From: Alterisphingorhabdus sp038748365
Lineage (GTDB): Bacteria; Pseudomonadota; Alphaproteobacteria; Sphingomonadales; Sphingomonadaceae
DNA: 64,000 nt
Direction of reading: 5' to 3'
Assembly (NCBI GenBank): GCA_038748365.1
Contig: JBCDIZ010000009.1
Coordinates: 71,246 to 135,245, forward strand
The position numbers and the translations under genes are program-made. The stretch's first letter is position 1. Every line of letters starts with the position of its first letter. Under the pieces are notes generated by a model that was not told the origin of the DNA, searched no databases, and saw nothing but the letters and a program-made list of their open reading frames with translations. Below are positions 17,860 to 26,448 of this stretch, piece after piece.

Positions 17860-18105
17860 ATTGTAAAAGATATTATGACCGTATAATGATATGAAGGCTA
17901 GGGTTGATGAGGAGCAGCTCCCTTACACATGGCAAGTTGGGAAAGTGAGAGTGAAGGCTTTATGTCGAAAGCATCGCTGCATGCAGCAAATAGCCAAAAG
18001 CTATCTGCTCTCAGCCACAACAGTGCGACAGGATTCACAGCGAGAGTCGCTCACTCGAGTTCCGATCCAGAGAAAAGCAAGTCGGCCTAGGCGACAATAA
18101 CCGAT

Positions 18106-19131
18106 ATGGATTCTCCACAGATGCACTCCGCAGACTTGGCAGTCGAAGCGTATCCTATAGAAGGGACAGCCCACACCGCTGAGCTTATGGAGCTGCCAAT
18201 GAGAATGCCTGATGGACTCGACCTCAAGATTATTGAGGCGCTACAGGACGATCCTACTTCGACGAACAAGGCTATCGCAAAGTCGCTCGGGGTTTCCGAA
18301 ACCGCCATTGCCCAGCGTATTCGATCGATGTCTGAAGACAATCTCATGCGCGTTGTGGCCCAGCGCGATATCTTCTCGGGTCCCTACAACCTGATGGTGA
18401 GCGCTCGTGTGCGTGTAGCGAGAGGCTTTGAGAAAGAGGTCATCAGACATTTTGTCGAAATGGACGAAGTCTATACGCTTTCTACCTCGTTAAGTACGCC
18501 AGATCTCGGGTTAACAATCCTGGTCGAGGACCGGCACTCGCTGGAGCAATTGCTACGTTCACGGATTGGCGTGATTGAGGGTATCGAGGGCATACAAACG
18601 CTCATTCATCTCAAGATCCACAAATTCCTCACGGATATCGGCTTTCTGGATCTGAAGATGCCTCCGATGCCATCATCGAACAATGTCAATGAGAAGGACC
18701 AGGCCATCATGGCGCTGCTGATCGAGAATGGTCGACTCAGCAATCGAGAGATCGCGCGCCAGCTCGGCATTTCGGAATCGAATGTGCGCCAGCGACTCAA
18801 AAAAATGGCGGATGCCAAAATCATGCGCCTCAGTGCACTCACCCATCCGTCAGCCGCAGGGCAGTCCGCGATCGCAGCGCTTGAGATCACGGCAAAGCCC
18901 TCACGGATCGACACTGTCATTAGAGCGCTAGCGCAGCGCAAAGAGATCGGACTTCTAACCAGCACAAGCGGCTTGACCCCGGTGTTTGCCATGACCGCAG
19001 CCAACTCGGTGCAAGATCTCATGGATATGGTGCGCAATGACTATATGGCCATAGATGGGGTCACTGATATCCAGGCAGATCTGCACGGCAAAGCGCTCAA
19101 GCGCCGACACGACATCACACGAATATTATAG
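18106..19131 (+). CDS. Tandem Lrp/AsnC-family transcription regulator
   Basis: A regulator of 341 residues made of two Lrp/AsnC units in one chain. The first helix-turn-helix is at about residues 38-90 (GLDLKIIEALQDD ... AIAKSLGVSETAIAQRIRSM), and the second at about 196-245 (KDQAIMALLIENG ... EIARQLGISESNVRQRLKKM). Each is followed by an effector-type RAM-like domain. A normal Lrp protein is about 150-165 residues, so this is a fused pair. It heads a plus-strand unit with hydrolase, small protein and SDR genes. It is the only regulator in the 7-27 kb cluster and the likely reader of dyads a-d; the effector is unknown. The start codon has only a weak ribosome site. Confidence 0.88.
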   Translation: MDSPQMHSADLAVEAYPIEGTAHTAELMELPMRMPDGLDLKIIEALQDDPTSTNKAIAKSLGVSETAIAQRIRSMSEDNLMRVVAQRDIFSGPYNLMVSARVRVARGFEKEVIRHFVEMDEVYTLSTSLSTPDLGLTILVEDRHSLEQLLRSRIGVIEGIEGIQTLIHLKIHKFLTDIGFLDLKMPPMPSSNNVNEKDQAIMALLIENGRLSNREIARQLGISESNVRQRLKKMADAKIMRLSALTHPSAAGQSAIAALEITAKPSRIDTVIRALAQRKEIGLLTSTSGLTPVFAMTAANSVQDLMDMVRNDYMAIDGVTDIQADLHGKALKRRHDITRIL

Positions 19132-19174
19132 ATAATCGGGCGCGCGACTAGTGCTGCCCTGCTGGGAGAACAGA

Positions 19175-19945
19175 ATGAGCCTGGAATGGGAAGAACGGAC
19201 TGTAAAGCGCGGCGATCAAGAAATCTTTTTTAAAGTTGCTGGAGAAGGGCCGTTAGTCGTTATGTTCCATGGCGGCCTTGGTAACGGTACATCCGATCTT
19301 ATCGATACAGGCATTGTCGAACCGTTTGCAGAAGGGTTTCAGATCGCGGTTCCGGATTCACTGGGCCATGGGCGCAGCAGCAAACCCGCCGACCCGGCAC
19401 TCTATCAAATGGATCAGCGCGCTGCCGACAACATTGCAGTGGTCGATGCGCTGGGCGTCGAGAAGGCATGGTTTTTTGGTTATTCCATGGGCGGCTGGAC
19501 TTGCGGAGCGATGGCCAAACACTATCCTGAACGCTGCGCTGGCATGGCAGTTGCCGGTTGGGATCTGGAAAACGGCATGTACACTGGCGCGCCGCCGTTG
19601 GGTGTCGAAGAGGTCGATTACGATGTTCTCATTGCGGCGGCCAAAGCGGTGGTGCCGCAGTTGGTGGAGTGGATCACACCCGAGGTCGAACCAGGCCTTC
19701 GCGAGGCGATAAACGCGATCAATTCGTTTGAAGGCGCTGCTGATGCGGTTGCTGCTCTGAACGTACCTGTCCTGATCTGGGCAGGCTATGATGATCCCTA
19801 TCACGATCCCATGCTTGATTACGCACGGCGCAATGCAATGCCGTTCCTGTCAACGCCCGGCGATCACACCAACGCAGGGATGATGCACGGAACCACCGCC
19901 ATGGCCAATATCGCTGGCTGGATCCGGCATCTATCCACGCTTTGA
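19175..19945 (+). CDS. Alpha/beta hydrolase
   Basis: A 256-residue hydrolase of the classical alpha/beta fold. Marks: VMFHGGLGNGTSD oxyanion turn, DSLGHGRSSKP, nucleophile elbow GYSMGGW, an Asp in IWAGYDDPYHD, and a late His in GDHTNAGMMHG. No leader is seen. The ATG at 19175 follows GGGAG; the longer frame is rejected. It lies 43 bases after the regulator and 30 bases before the small gene at 19976, so all are probably one transcript. It may be a C-C hydrolase, lactonase or esterase; sequence alone does not decide. Confidence 0.86.
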   Translation: MSLEWEERTVKRGDQEIFFKVAGEGPLVVMFHGGLGNGTSDLIDTGIVEPFAEGFQIAVPDSLGHGRSSKPADPALYQMDQRAADNIAVVDALGVEKAWFFGYSMGGWTCGAMAKHYPERCAGMAVAGWDLENGMYTGAPPLGVEEVDYDVLIAAAKAVVPQLVEWITPEVEPGLREAINAINSFEGAADAVAALNVPVLIWAGYDDPYHDPMLDYARRNAMPFLSTPGDHTNAGMMHGTTAMANIAGWIRHLSTL

Positions 19946-19975
19946 GTAAGTGGCCGACTGAGAGGGAGACAACGC

Positions 19976-20419
19976 GTGAAGCAGGAAAAATTTGAAGTTG
20001 GGTCGCAAGCGTGGATCGATGAATTTCGCCGCGTCGCGCAGGGTCTTTGCGAAGAAGCACTGGCAGTTGGCACGCTGAGCAAAGACGAATCTTTTCGTCT
20101 GGTTGAATCCTATTACGACACCCCTGCACATATCGCCCCCGATGGTGTGGTTACAATCTCTGTCACGCTGGAAAACGGCACAATAGAGGTAACCGAGGAA
20201 GCGATTGATGCGCCAAACATGAACATTCGCGGTGCCTACCCAGTGATCACGCAACTCGCTAAGCTAAAGCACGATGGCGGGATGATGCCTTCGGCTGATG
20301 CTCAAGCAATCATGCGCAAGGCATGCGCTTTGCGTCAACTTATCATTATTGGGCCTGACGTTCCCAAACCTGTGGCGCTGTTGCCGATGCACGACCTGAT
20401 GGCTGAACGCAGCCAATAG
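19976..20419 (+). CDS. Small protein of unknown function
   Basis: A soluble protein of 147 residues starting at GTG behind GGGAG. I do not recognise the family. It has a helical N-terminal third (WIDEFRRVAQGLCEEALAVG), a beta-rich middle (GVVTISVTLENGTIEVTEE) and a helical C-terminus. The size and alternation resemble small lipid- or acyl-binding proteins, but no motif supports this. Its place between a hydrolase and an SDR in one unit suggests a role in the same catabolic route. Confidence 0.7.
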   Translation: MKQEKFEVGSQAWIDEFRRVAQGLCEEALAVGTLSKDESFRLVESYYDTPAHIAPDGVVTISVTLENGTIEVTEEAIDAPNMNIRGAYPVITQLAKLKHDGGMMPSADAQAIMRKACALRQLIIIGPDVPKPVALLPMHDLMAERSQ

Positions 20420-20473
20420 CGCGGCGCGCCCTCCCCTCATTCAAAACCCAAATCACATCATGGAGATGGACCG

Positions 20474-21382
20474 ATGACTATTAGCTTCAACGACCGTGTT
20501 GCCATTGTCACAGGAGGGGGCAATGGCCTTGGCCGCGAGCACTGCCTGGCTTATGCACGCCTTGGCGCCAAAGTGGTCGTCAATGATCTTGGTGGCGCAC
20601 CAGACGGAACCGGATCATCGACCAGCGCGGCGCAATCGGTCGTGGATGAAATTCGGGCAGCAGGAGGTGAAGCCATTGCCAACGGCGCCAATATTGCCAA
20701 ACGCGACGAAGTGGATGCGATGGTTGAGGCCGCTATGGCTGAATGGGGTCGGGTCGATATTCTGGTCAACAACGCCGGCATTCTGCGTGATAAGTCTTTT
20801 GCCAAAATGGAGCTCGACGATTTTCAAGCGGTAGTCGATGTGCACCTGATGGGGACGGCCAATTGCTGCAAAGCAGTATGGCCGATCATGCGCGAGCAGA
20901 ATTATGGCCGGATCGTGATGACGTCCTCATCCAGTGGCATTTTCGGGAATTTTGGCCAGGCCAATTACTCTGCGGCCAAGATGGCGGTGGTCGGCCTGAT
21001 GAACACGCTTCACCTTGAAGGGACAAAGCTCGATATTCGGGTAAACACCATTGCCCCGTTCGCCGGCACGCGGCTTCTGGAAGGCCTTATGCCAGACGAT
21101 TTGCTGGCATTGGCCGCCCCCGGGCAAGTCACTCCGGCGGTTCTGTTTCTTACCAGCCATGACGCCCCGAGCCGTACCATGATGGGTGCAGGCGCAGGTG
21201 CGTTCTCGGTAGTTCATATTTACGAAACCAATGGTAAGTTTCTTGGCACTGAGGGCGTTTCAGCTGATGATATCGCGACGAACTGGGAAGAGATTTCCTC
21301 AGCCCAAAACGAGCGGGAAAGCCAGAACGCGGGCGAACAGTCGCAGCACTTCCTGGCGCTGATGCAAAAGGCGCTCGGTTAG
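20474..21382 (+). CDS. Short-chain dehydrogenase, 17-beta-HSD4/hydroxyacyl-CoA type
   Basis: A 302-residue SDR. The cofactor loop is VTGGGNGLGREH, with an acidic VVNDLGG region favouring NAD. The NNAG motif is present, and the active site has SSSSGIFG followed by YSAAK. Length and the NDLGG segment resemble the dehydrogenase part of peroxisomal multifunctional enzyme type 2, which oxidises (R)-3-hydroxyacyl-CoA. This would match the MaoC-type hydratase at 16862. GGAGATGGACCG precedes the ATG. Last gene of the regulator unit, converging on the membrane protein at 21394 with 11 bases between stops. Confidence 0.88.
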   Translation: MTISFNDRVAIVTGGGNGLGREHCLAYARLGAKVVVNDLGGAPDGTGSSTSAAQSVVDEIRAAGGEAIANGANIAKRDEVDAMVEAAMAEWGRVDILVNNAGILRDKSFAKMELDDFQAVVDVHLMGTANCCKAVWPIMREQNYGRIVMTSSSSGIFGNFGQANYSAAKMAVVGLMNTLHLEGTKLDIRVNTIAPFAGTRLLEGLMPDDLLALAAPGQVTPAVLFLTSHDAPSRTMMGAGAGAFSVVHIYETNGKFLGTEGVSADDIATNWEEISSAQNERESQNAGEQSQHFLALMQKALG

Positions 21383-21393
21383 AAGCGCGGTTT

Positions 21394-22047
21394 CTATTCT
21401 GCTGTATAGCTTTGCGGAGCAGGCGATGGTGGAAATTCGGTTTCGCGTGGGCGGCGCGGATCAAACGCCTTGAGTTCGGAATCCGGCTTCGCGGCCTCTT
21501 TGTCAGCGTTGAAGCGCTCGAACGTGTAGGTCTCCTCAATAAACTGCGATGAGTTGCGAAAAAACAGTATCAGCGTCACCAGGATGATCGCGATGCAGAG
21601 TCCAAAGACTTCTGGCCGGATCCAGTCATAGTAAAATATTGACATAGCGGCCATGAAGTAAAATTCAGGCACGATCGGGATCGCTTTGAGGAGAATTCTC
21701 TTGCTCGGCGGTATGATTGTCAGCACCATCCATGTGATCGTGGCAAGGCTGATAAAGATGAACTCCATCTCGAACCGGGTCACTTTGCCTTCTACAGCGC
21801 CGTTGAGCGCTACAATGCCCAGCATCAGCGCAAACAGAGTATGGGCCTTGTTACCCTTCTGCTCGCGGTGCCAGATATAGGTGTTGAGTCGCCCGTCAAC
21901 ATAGGTCCACTTCATCGCCGGACGATAGAATTCCTCGACGATCTTGTAGATGAGAGTGCCAATATAGGCGACCACCTCGGCCCACAAAATGACCTGCAGA
22001 ACAAAAGGGGCTTCGCGAAACTCGGTCGCTCCGATTACACCTTCCAC
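21394..22047 (-). CDS. Five-helix membrane protein of unknown function
   Basis: 217 residues with about five hydrophobic segments, near residues 13-34, 68-88, 94-112, 118-140 and 145-165, followed by a soluble tail of about 50 residues rich in Pro, Glu and Arg. No transporter or enzyme family was recognised. AAAGGAT precedes the ATG. It is the last gene of a unit with the TonB receptor and the acyl-CoA synthetase, so a role in inner-membrane uptake or sensing of the substrate is a reasonable guess, not more. Confidence 0.72.
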   Translation of the reverse strand: MEGVIGATEFREAPFVLQVILWAEVVAYIGTLIYKIVEEFYRPAMKWTYVDGRLNTYIWHREQKGNKAHTLFALMLGIVALNGAVEGKVTRFEMEFIFISLATITWMVLTIIPPSKRILLKAIPIVPEFYFMAAMSIFYYDWIRPEVFGLCIAIILVTLILFFRNSSQFIEETYTFERFNADKEAAKPDSELKAFDPRRPRETEFPPSPAPQSYTAE

Positions 22048-22080
22048 ATCGCTATCCTTTGAAAATAAGCCCGACCGACA

Positions 22081-23694
22081 TCACTCTGTAATCGGTTCGA
22101 GGCGATCACGCAGATCTTTCTTGGACACTTTCTCTAATGTAGAGCGCGGCAATTCATCGACCACGAAAACACGCCGCACGACCTTAAAGTCGGGCAAATT
22201 GGCGCGGCAATGATCGATCATTTGCGCTTCGATCTCTTCCTGGGCAAGGTCCAAACCAGGGGCCGGAATGACAAAAGCGACAGGCACTTCATCCAACATG
22301 AAGTGCTGCTGGCCAACCACCGCGCATTCTGATGCAAGGCCTGTCATCATCAGGACTGTTTCTACTTCGGAGGCCGCGACATTCTCGGCTCCAACCCGGA
22401 GCATGTCCTTGTCACGATCACGAAAGTAGAACCACCCTTCTTCATCGATGCTTGCGATATCCCCGGTGTCGAGCCAGCCATCCTCGTCGAAAGCTTCGGC
22501 GGTGGCTTCAGGGTTGCCATAATATTCCTTGAATACAGACACGCCGCGAACGCCTCTTATGTACATCCGACCGGTGCTCCCTGGACCAAGCACATTGCCC
22601 TCAGCATCGCGTATCTGGATATCGTAGCCAGGCGCAGCGCGACCAATATTGAGACGCGGTCCCAAGTGGTCTGGATCTGTATAAGTACCGTGCGAAACTG
22701 TCTCGGTCATGCCCCAGAGCCCTAAAGTGGGAACGCCGAAGAGCTCCTCCGATTCTGGAACCTGGACACCAAAGCTCCAGAACCGCATTTTATGATCCGG
22801 CACCGGCTTGTCGATCAAAGCCTTGGCACCAAAGGGAATCATAGAGGCCCATGTCACGCCATGGCGCATCACCAGATCCCAATAGCGCGAAGCGGAAAAC
22901 TTTGGCTGCAACACCATTGTACCCCCAGACCAATGCGTCGAGAGCATGGAATAGGACTGAGCATTGGTGTGGAACAACGGTAGGTTCGTTAAAGTAACAT
23001 CGTCCTCACGTAACCGGTAATGCTGGGTGTTGCTCTTGCCAGCCCAAATGCCATTGGCGTGTGTCCAGACCACTGCCTTGGGCCGTGACGTTGTGCCAGA
23101 GGTGAATTGAATTCCAAGATTAAGCGCAGCGTCGGGTTTGCGTAACTCAATCGGTTCATCGGCAAACAAATCGGTGAATGGAACAGCGCCTTTCGTGCGC
23201 TCCATGATCGTCGCGTAATTCTCTACGCTTTCCCCAGCATCGCTGTCAGTTAAAGCAATAAACTTAAGGTCTGGGCAGGCATCTGCGATCAAGTCCGCAA
23301 ATTTGGGTTGAGACAGCGCGCAGACGGCCTTGGTTACGTCAACGAAATAGGACAGATCGCGACCGACAGACCGTGTATTAGTGGAGACAGCCACCGCACC
23401 AAGAATGGCACAGGCATACCAAGACTGAACAAATTCAGCAGAATTATCCATGTGCAGCAGCACAAAATCCCCACAACGCACGCCTTTGCTATGCAGCCCG
23501 GCAGCCAGCCGCCGCGCGCGGGTAAAGAGCTGAGAATAGGTAACAGTCTCCTCATCACCGTTAAACGGGCACCAGATAAGTGCAGGCTTGTCAGGACGCC
23601 TGAGCGCCCACTGCTCCAGCATCCAGGGAATATCCATACCCGCGACTGAAAGCCGATAACTTTCCTCAATCTGGCACTTCAAATCTAAAGACAT
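22081..23694 (-). CDS. Acyl-CoA synthetase (AMP-forming)
   Basis: Activates a carboxylic acid to its CoA ester through an acyl-adenylate. 537 residues of the ANL superfamily: P-loop-like FTSGTTSRPKAVVWTH, GLWGMTETVSHGTY, TGDIASIDEEGWFYFRDRDKD, and a C-terminal EKVSKKDL with the conserved Lys. The ATG at 23694 follows GAGGGAAAG; a start 11 codons upstream is weaker. It lies directly downstream of the TonB receptor, so import and activation are probably coexpressed. The acid is unknown, perhaps released by the neighbouring esterases. Confidence 0.9.
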   Translation of the reverse strand: MSLDLKCQIEESYRLSVAGMDIPWMLEQWALRRPDKPALIWCPFNGDEETVTYSQLFTRARRLAAGLHSKGVRCGDFVLLHMDNSAEFVQSWYACAILGAVAVSTNTRSVGRDLSYFVDVTKAVCALSQPKFADLIADACPDLKFIALTDSDAGESVENYATIMERTKGAVPFTDLFADEPIELRKPDAALNLGIQFTSGTTSRPKAVVWTHANGIWAGKSNTQHYRLREDDVTLTNLPLFHTNAQSYSMLSTHWSGGTMVLQPKFSASRYWDLVMRHGVTWASMIPFGAKALIDKPVPDHKMRFWSFGVQVPESEELFGVPTLGLWGMTETVSHGTYTDPDHLGPRLNIGRAAPGYDIQIRDAEGNVLGPGSTGRMYIRGVRGVSVFKEYYGNPEATAEAFDEDGWLDTGDIASIDEEGWFYFRDRDKDMLRVGAENVAASEVETVLMMTGLASECAVVGQQHFMLDEVPVAFVIPAPGLDLAQEEIEAQMIDHCRANLPDFKVVRRVFVVDELPRSTLEKVSKKDLRDRLEPITE

Positions 23695-23789
23695 CGCTTT
23701 CCCTCTAAAACAATCGAACGCATGCAATGAGGTTCGGAGAATAAAAAGGTGGGCCGGCCCAATATTGAAGCCGACCCGAGGAGAGAGGA

Positions 23790-26201
23790 TCAGAATTTCA
23801 GTGTCCCGACTAAGCCGATTGTTCTTGGGCGATTGACGGCTGCGTCCGTAACTACAAGGTCGAAGCCGCCATCCGGGGTACGGAAACCGCTTTGTCCCTC
23901 ATTGCCAAACAGCGTAACAAACTCGACGTCGTTTGTGAGGTTTCGCACATAGGCTTGAAGCGACCACCACTCGCCTTCAAAGCCCAATCGTATGTTGAAG
24001 ATATCAAGCGGCGCGAGCTCCGTTGAAACAAAGTTCTGCGGCGTGCTGAAGCGCGAGCCAGTATGAGAGTAGGAGACACCGCCTTTGAGAGCTATCGTGT
24101 CGCTCAAAGGCACGTCAAAATCGGCGCCAGCTGCCACCGACCACTCGGGTACGTTGATAGGCCGATTGCCCTCACGAAGGTCCGGCTCGGTGAAGATTCC
24201 GGCAGTTAGAAGCTGATCACCTTGGAAAGCAGCGTCCTGGTATGACGCATTCACATATGCAGAGAATATGTCAGTAATCTGCCAAAATGATTCAAACTCA
24301 ACACCAAAAATATCTATATCCGGCCCATTTCCGGTAACCCCACTATTAATAATGAATGTGATCTGCGGATCCTTGTAAGTCGAATGGAATGCAGAAACAT
24401 TCACTATCAAGTCGTTGTTGAGCCATGTGGATTTCATGCCCGCTTCAAAAGAGAGAATCTCATCTTCGTTGAAAGTGGTGAATTGGTTCAACAACGCAGG
24501 ATCACCGCTTGATGCCAGCAGAGCATTACCAAGAGAGTTGATGTTGCCATTACGGGCACCAGTAGCGACACTTGCATAGAGCAATACATCGTCTGACGCG
24601 TCGAACTCAATCGCGGCACGGGGCAGCAACTTGTCGAGAACGAATGCCTGCGAAACATTGACACCGGCCAATTCAAGAAGGTCGCCGGTATCATTCACAA
24701 TATAGGGTGGAAACAGAGGCGGCGTGATCGGAAACACACTCCGCTCCTGAACAAAGGTAGAAACAATCTCTTCACGCAGATAACGCGCGCCACCAATGAG
24801 CCGCAGTCGGTCGCTCACAGAAAAGGTGAATTCTGCAAATGCCGACCATTGCTCTGTTTCAAACGTGTTGATCGCCGCCACCACTTCATCCGTGGCATCA
24901 GCTGGATTAATGAACAGCGGGCCAGTCACTGCGGCAAAACCTGGGATATCAACCAAAGTTTCGGCTGTGGAGTCGACGGATTGATAATTGAGTCCAGCGA
25001 CGAAGTTCAGTGGCCCGTCAAAGTCCGACACGAAACGGAATTCCTGGCTGAAAAGCTCATCTTCAATAGCTTGAAGCGTCAGTGCAGTTGGAAACAAGAA
25101 TGGATCTGCGCCGAAGCTTGCCGAGACGCTGAACAATTGAGCGAGGACGTCAGCCGCTACAGTTGAGTCGAAGTCACGATTATAATAGCTGCTGATGGAG
25201 GTTACTGTGATGGGGCCAAAATCATAGGCGAGGTTAACCGAGAGCATCCCATAGGTGTCGGTTGTCGGAGGCAAAACCGCAGAATTGAAAACAAGGTCCT
25301 TTGGCGATGCTGGAGGAGGCGCTGCGATATTGGCACCGAAGGACTCGTCTTCGCCATACATTCCAACAATGCGGAACGAGAAACGATCAGTCGGCTCACC
25401 AACGATTACAATCCGACCACTGAACTGCTCGAAGTCGTTGGCATCTGTTAGTCCAAGGACCGGATAGTCAATGAATCCGCCTCCATCGCGATAACTAAAT
25501 GACGTTCTGACCGCGAGTTCGTCTGGAACGAGCGTTGCAGATGCTGCGCCAGAAAATCGATATGCCAGCGAGCCGTCCTTTGTGTCTGAAATCTCGCTCT
25601 GGAGGACGATATCATTGATACCAGTCGCGCCAAGGTCGGGGCTTCGAGAAACGAACCGAATAGCGCCCCCAACCGCACCTTCACCAAATAATGTCGGCTG
25701 CGGACCACGCAAAACCTCAATGCGTTCAATGTCAAACATAGCAAAGTCTTTTTGGGATCCGGTCGCTGCAGAAACTGGAATATCGTCAAAAAACTGGCTT
25801 ATCAGAGGGCTGTAGCGACCTGTGTCCGCCGAGATCGAAATCGTATTGTTCGATACACCTCGCAAACTTGGGTCATTTTGGTTTGGACCGCGATCAATGC
25901 TGTCCAAGCCGACAATCCGGTTGGCTATAGATTGAAAATCGGTGATGCCCTCTTCTTCGATTACGCTCGCATCGAGTGCAGCGATACTTGCACCGATGTC
26001 TTGACTTGTTTCTTCGCGAAATCGAGCCGTCACAACGACAAGATTTTCGTTGGTTTCATCCTCTGCAACTTCGTTATCAGCTTGATCGTCGCTTCCGGCC
26101 GGCGCTAAGTCTTGAGCATAAGCGGCCGATGCCCCGGCTAGCGCAAACGCGCAGACTGAGGCCTTGAGAACAAACGCTGTCCTGGCGCATGCATTTTTCA
26201 T
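23790..26201 (-). CDS. TonB-dependent outer-membrane receptor
   Basis: An outer-membrane beta-barrel receptor of 803 residues that uses TonB energy to import a large or scarce ligand. Signal peptide: MKNACARTAFVLKASVCAF ... AYAQ. The plug domain starts near NLVVVTARFREETSQ and includes IERIEVLRGPQPTLFGEGAVGGAIRF; the barrel ends in aromatic PRTIGLVGTLKF. GGGAGAG precedes the ATG. It heads the unit with acyl-CoA synthetase and membrane protein, downstream of dyad d. In sphingomonads such receptors in catabolic clusters usually bring in the hydrophobic substrate; no iron-uptake partner is nearby. Confidence 0.93.
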   Translation of the reverse strand: MKNACARTAFVLKASVCAFALAGASAAYAQDLAPAGSDDQADNEVAEDETNENLVVVTARFREETSQDIGASIAALDASVIEEEGITDFQSIANRIVGLDSIDRGPNQNDPSLRGVSNNTISISADTGRYSPLISQFFDDIPVSAATGSQKDFAMFDIERIEVLRGPQPTLFGEGAVGGAIRFVSRSPDLGATGINDIVLQSEISDTKDGSLAYRFSGAASATLVPDELAVRTSFSYRDGGGFIDYPVLGLTDANDFEQFSGRIVIVGEPTDRFSFRIVGMYGEDESFGANIAAPPPASPKDLVFNSAVLPPTTDTYGMLSVNLAYDFGPITVTSISSYYNRDFDSTVAADVLAQLFSVSASFGADPFLFPTALTLQAIEDELFSQEFRFVSDFDGPLNFVAGLNYQSVDSTAETLVDIPGFAAVTGPLFINPADATDEVVAAINTFETEQWSAFAEFTFSVSDRLRLIGGARYLREEIVSTFVQERSVFPITPPLFPPYIVNDTGDLLELAGVNVSQAFVLDKLLPRAAIEFDASDDVLLYASVATGARNGNINSLGNALLASSGDPALLNQFTTFNEDEILSFEAGMKSTWLNNDLIVNVSAFHSTYKDPQITFIINSGVTGNGPDIDIFGVEFESFWQITDIFSAYVNASYQDAAFQGDQLLTAGIFTEPDLREGNRPINVPEWSVAAGADFDVPLSDTIALKGGVSYSHTGSRFSTPQNFVSTELAPLDIFNIRLGFEGEWWSLQAYVRNLTNDVEFVTLFGNEGQSGFRTPDGGFDLVVTDAAVNRPRTIGLVGTLKF

Positions 26202-26352
26202 GGTTTTCTCTCCCGAACTCGCCCATTTGCTGGGCTTGTCTTTTGCTCTTTGCTGTCAGCACCTCGCATCTGAGCGCGATAGCGTCATGAAGATCGCAAA
26301 AAGCTTACCTCTCTAGATTTTGACATTATACGCATTATTTTGCTGATGCAAT

Positions 26353-26396
26353 AGCGCATTATAATGATATATAAACCATATATAGATAAACGCGTT
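26353..26396. promoter_or_regulatory. Operator-like dyad d (AGCGCAT-N30-ACGCGTT)
   Basis: Between the divergent TonB receptor (start 26201) and the hydrolase at 26449. The left arm AGCGCAT (26353-26359) is perfect; the right arm ACGCGTT (26390-26396) matches at five of seven bases at the same 30-base spacing. The spacer shares AATGATATATA with dyad c. A further TACGCATTATT half-site lies at 26329. Confidence 0.58.
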
Positions 26397-26448
26397 TTCA
26401 AAACGACATAAAAGTTGCGCGAAATGTGAAGCGCATTGGAGGGACATT

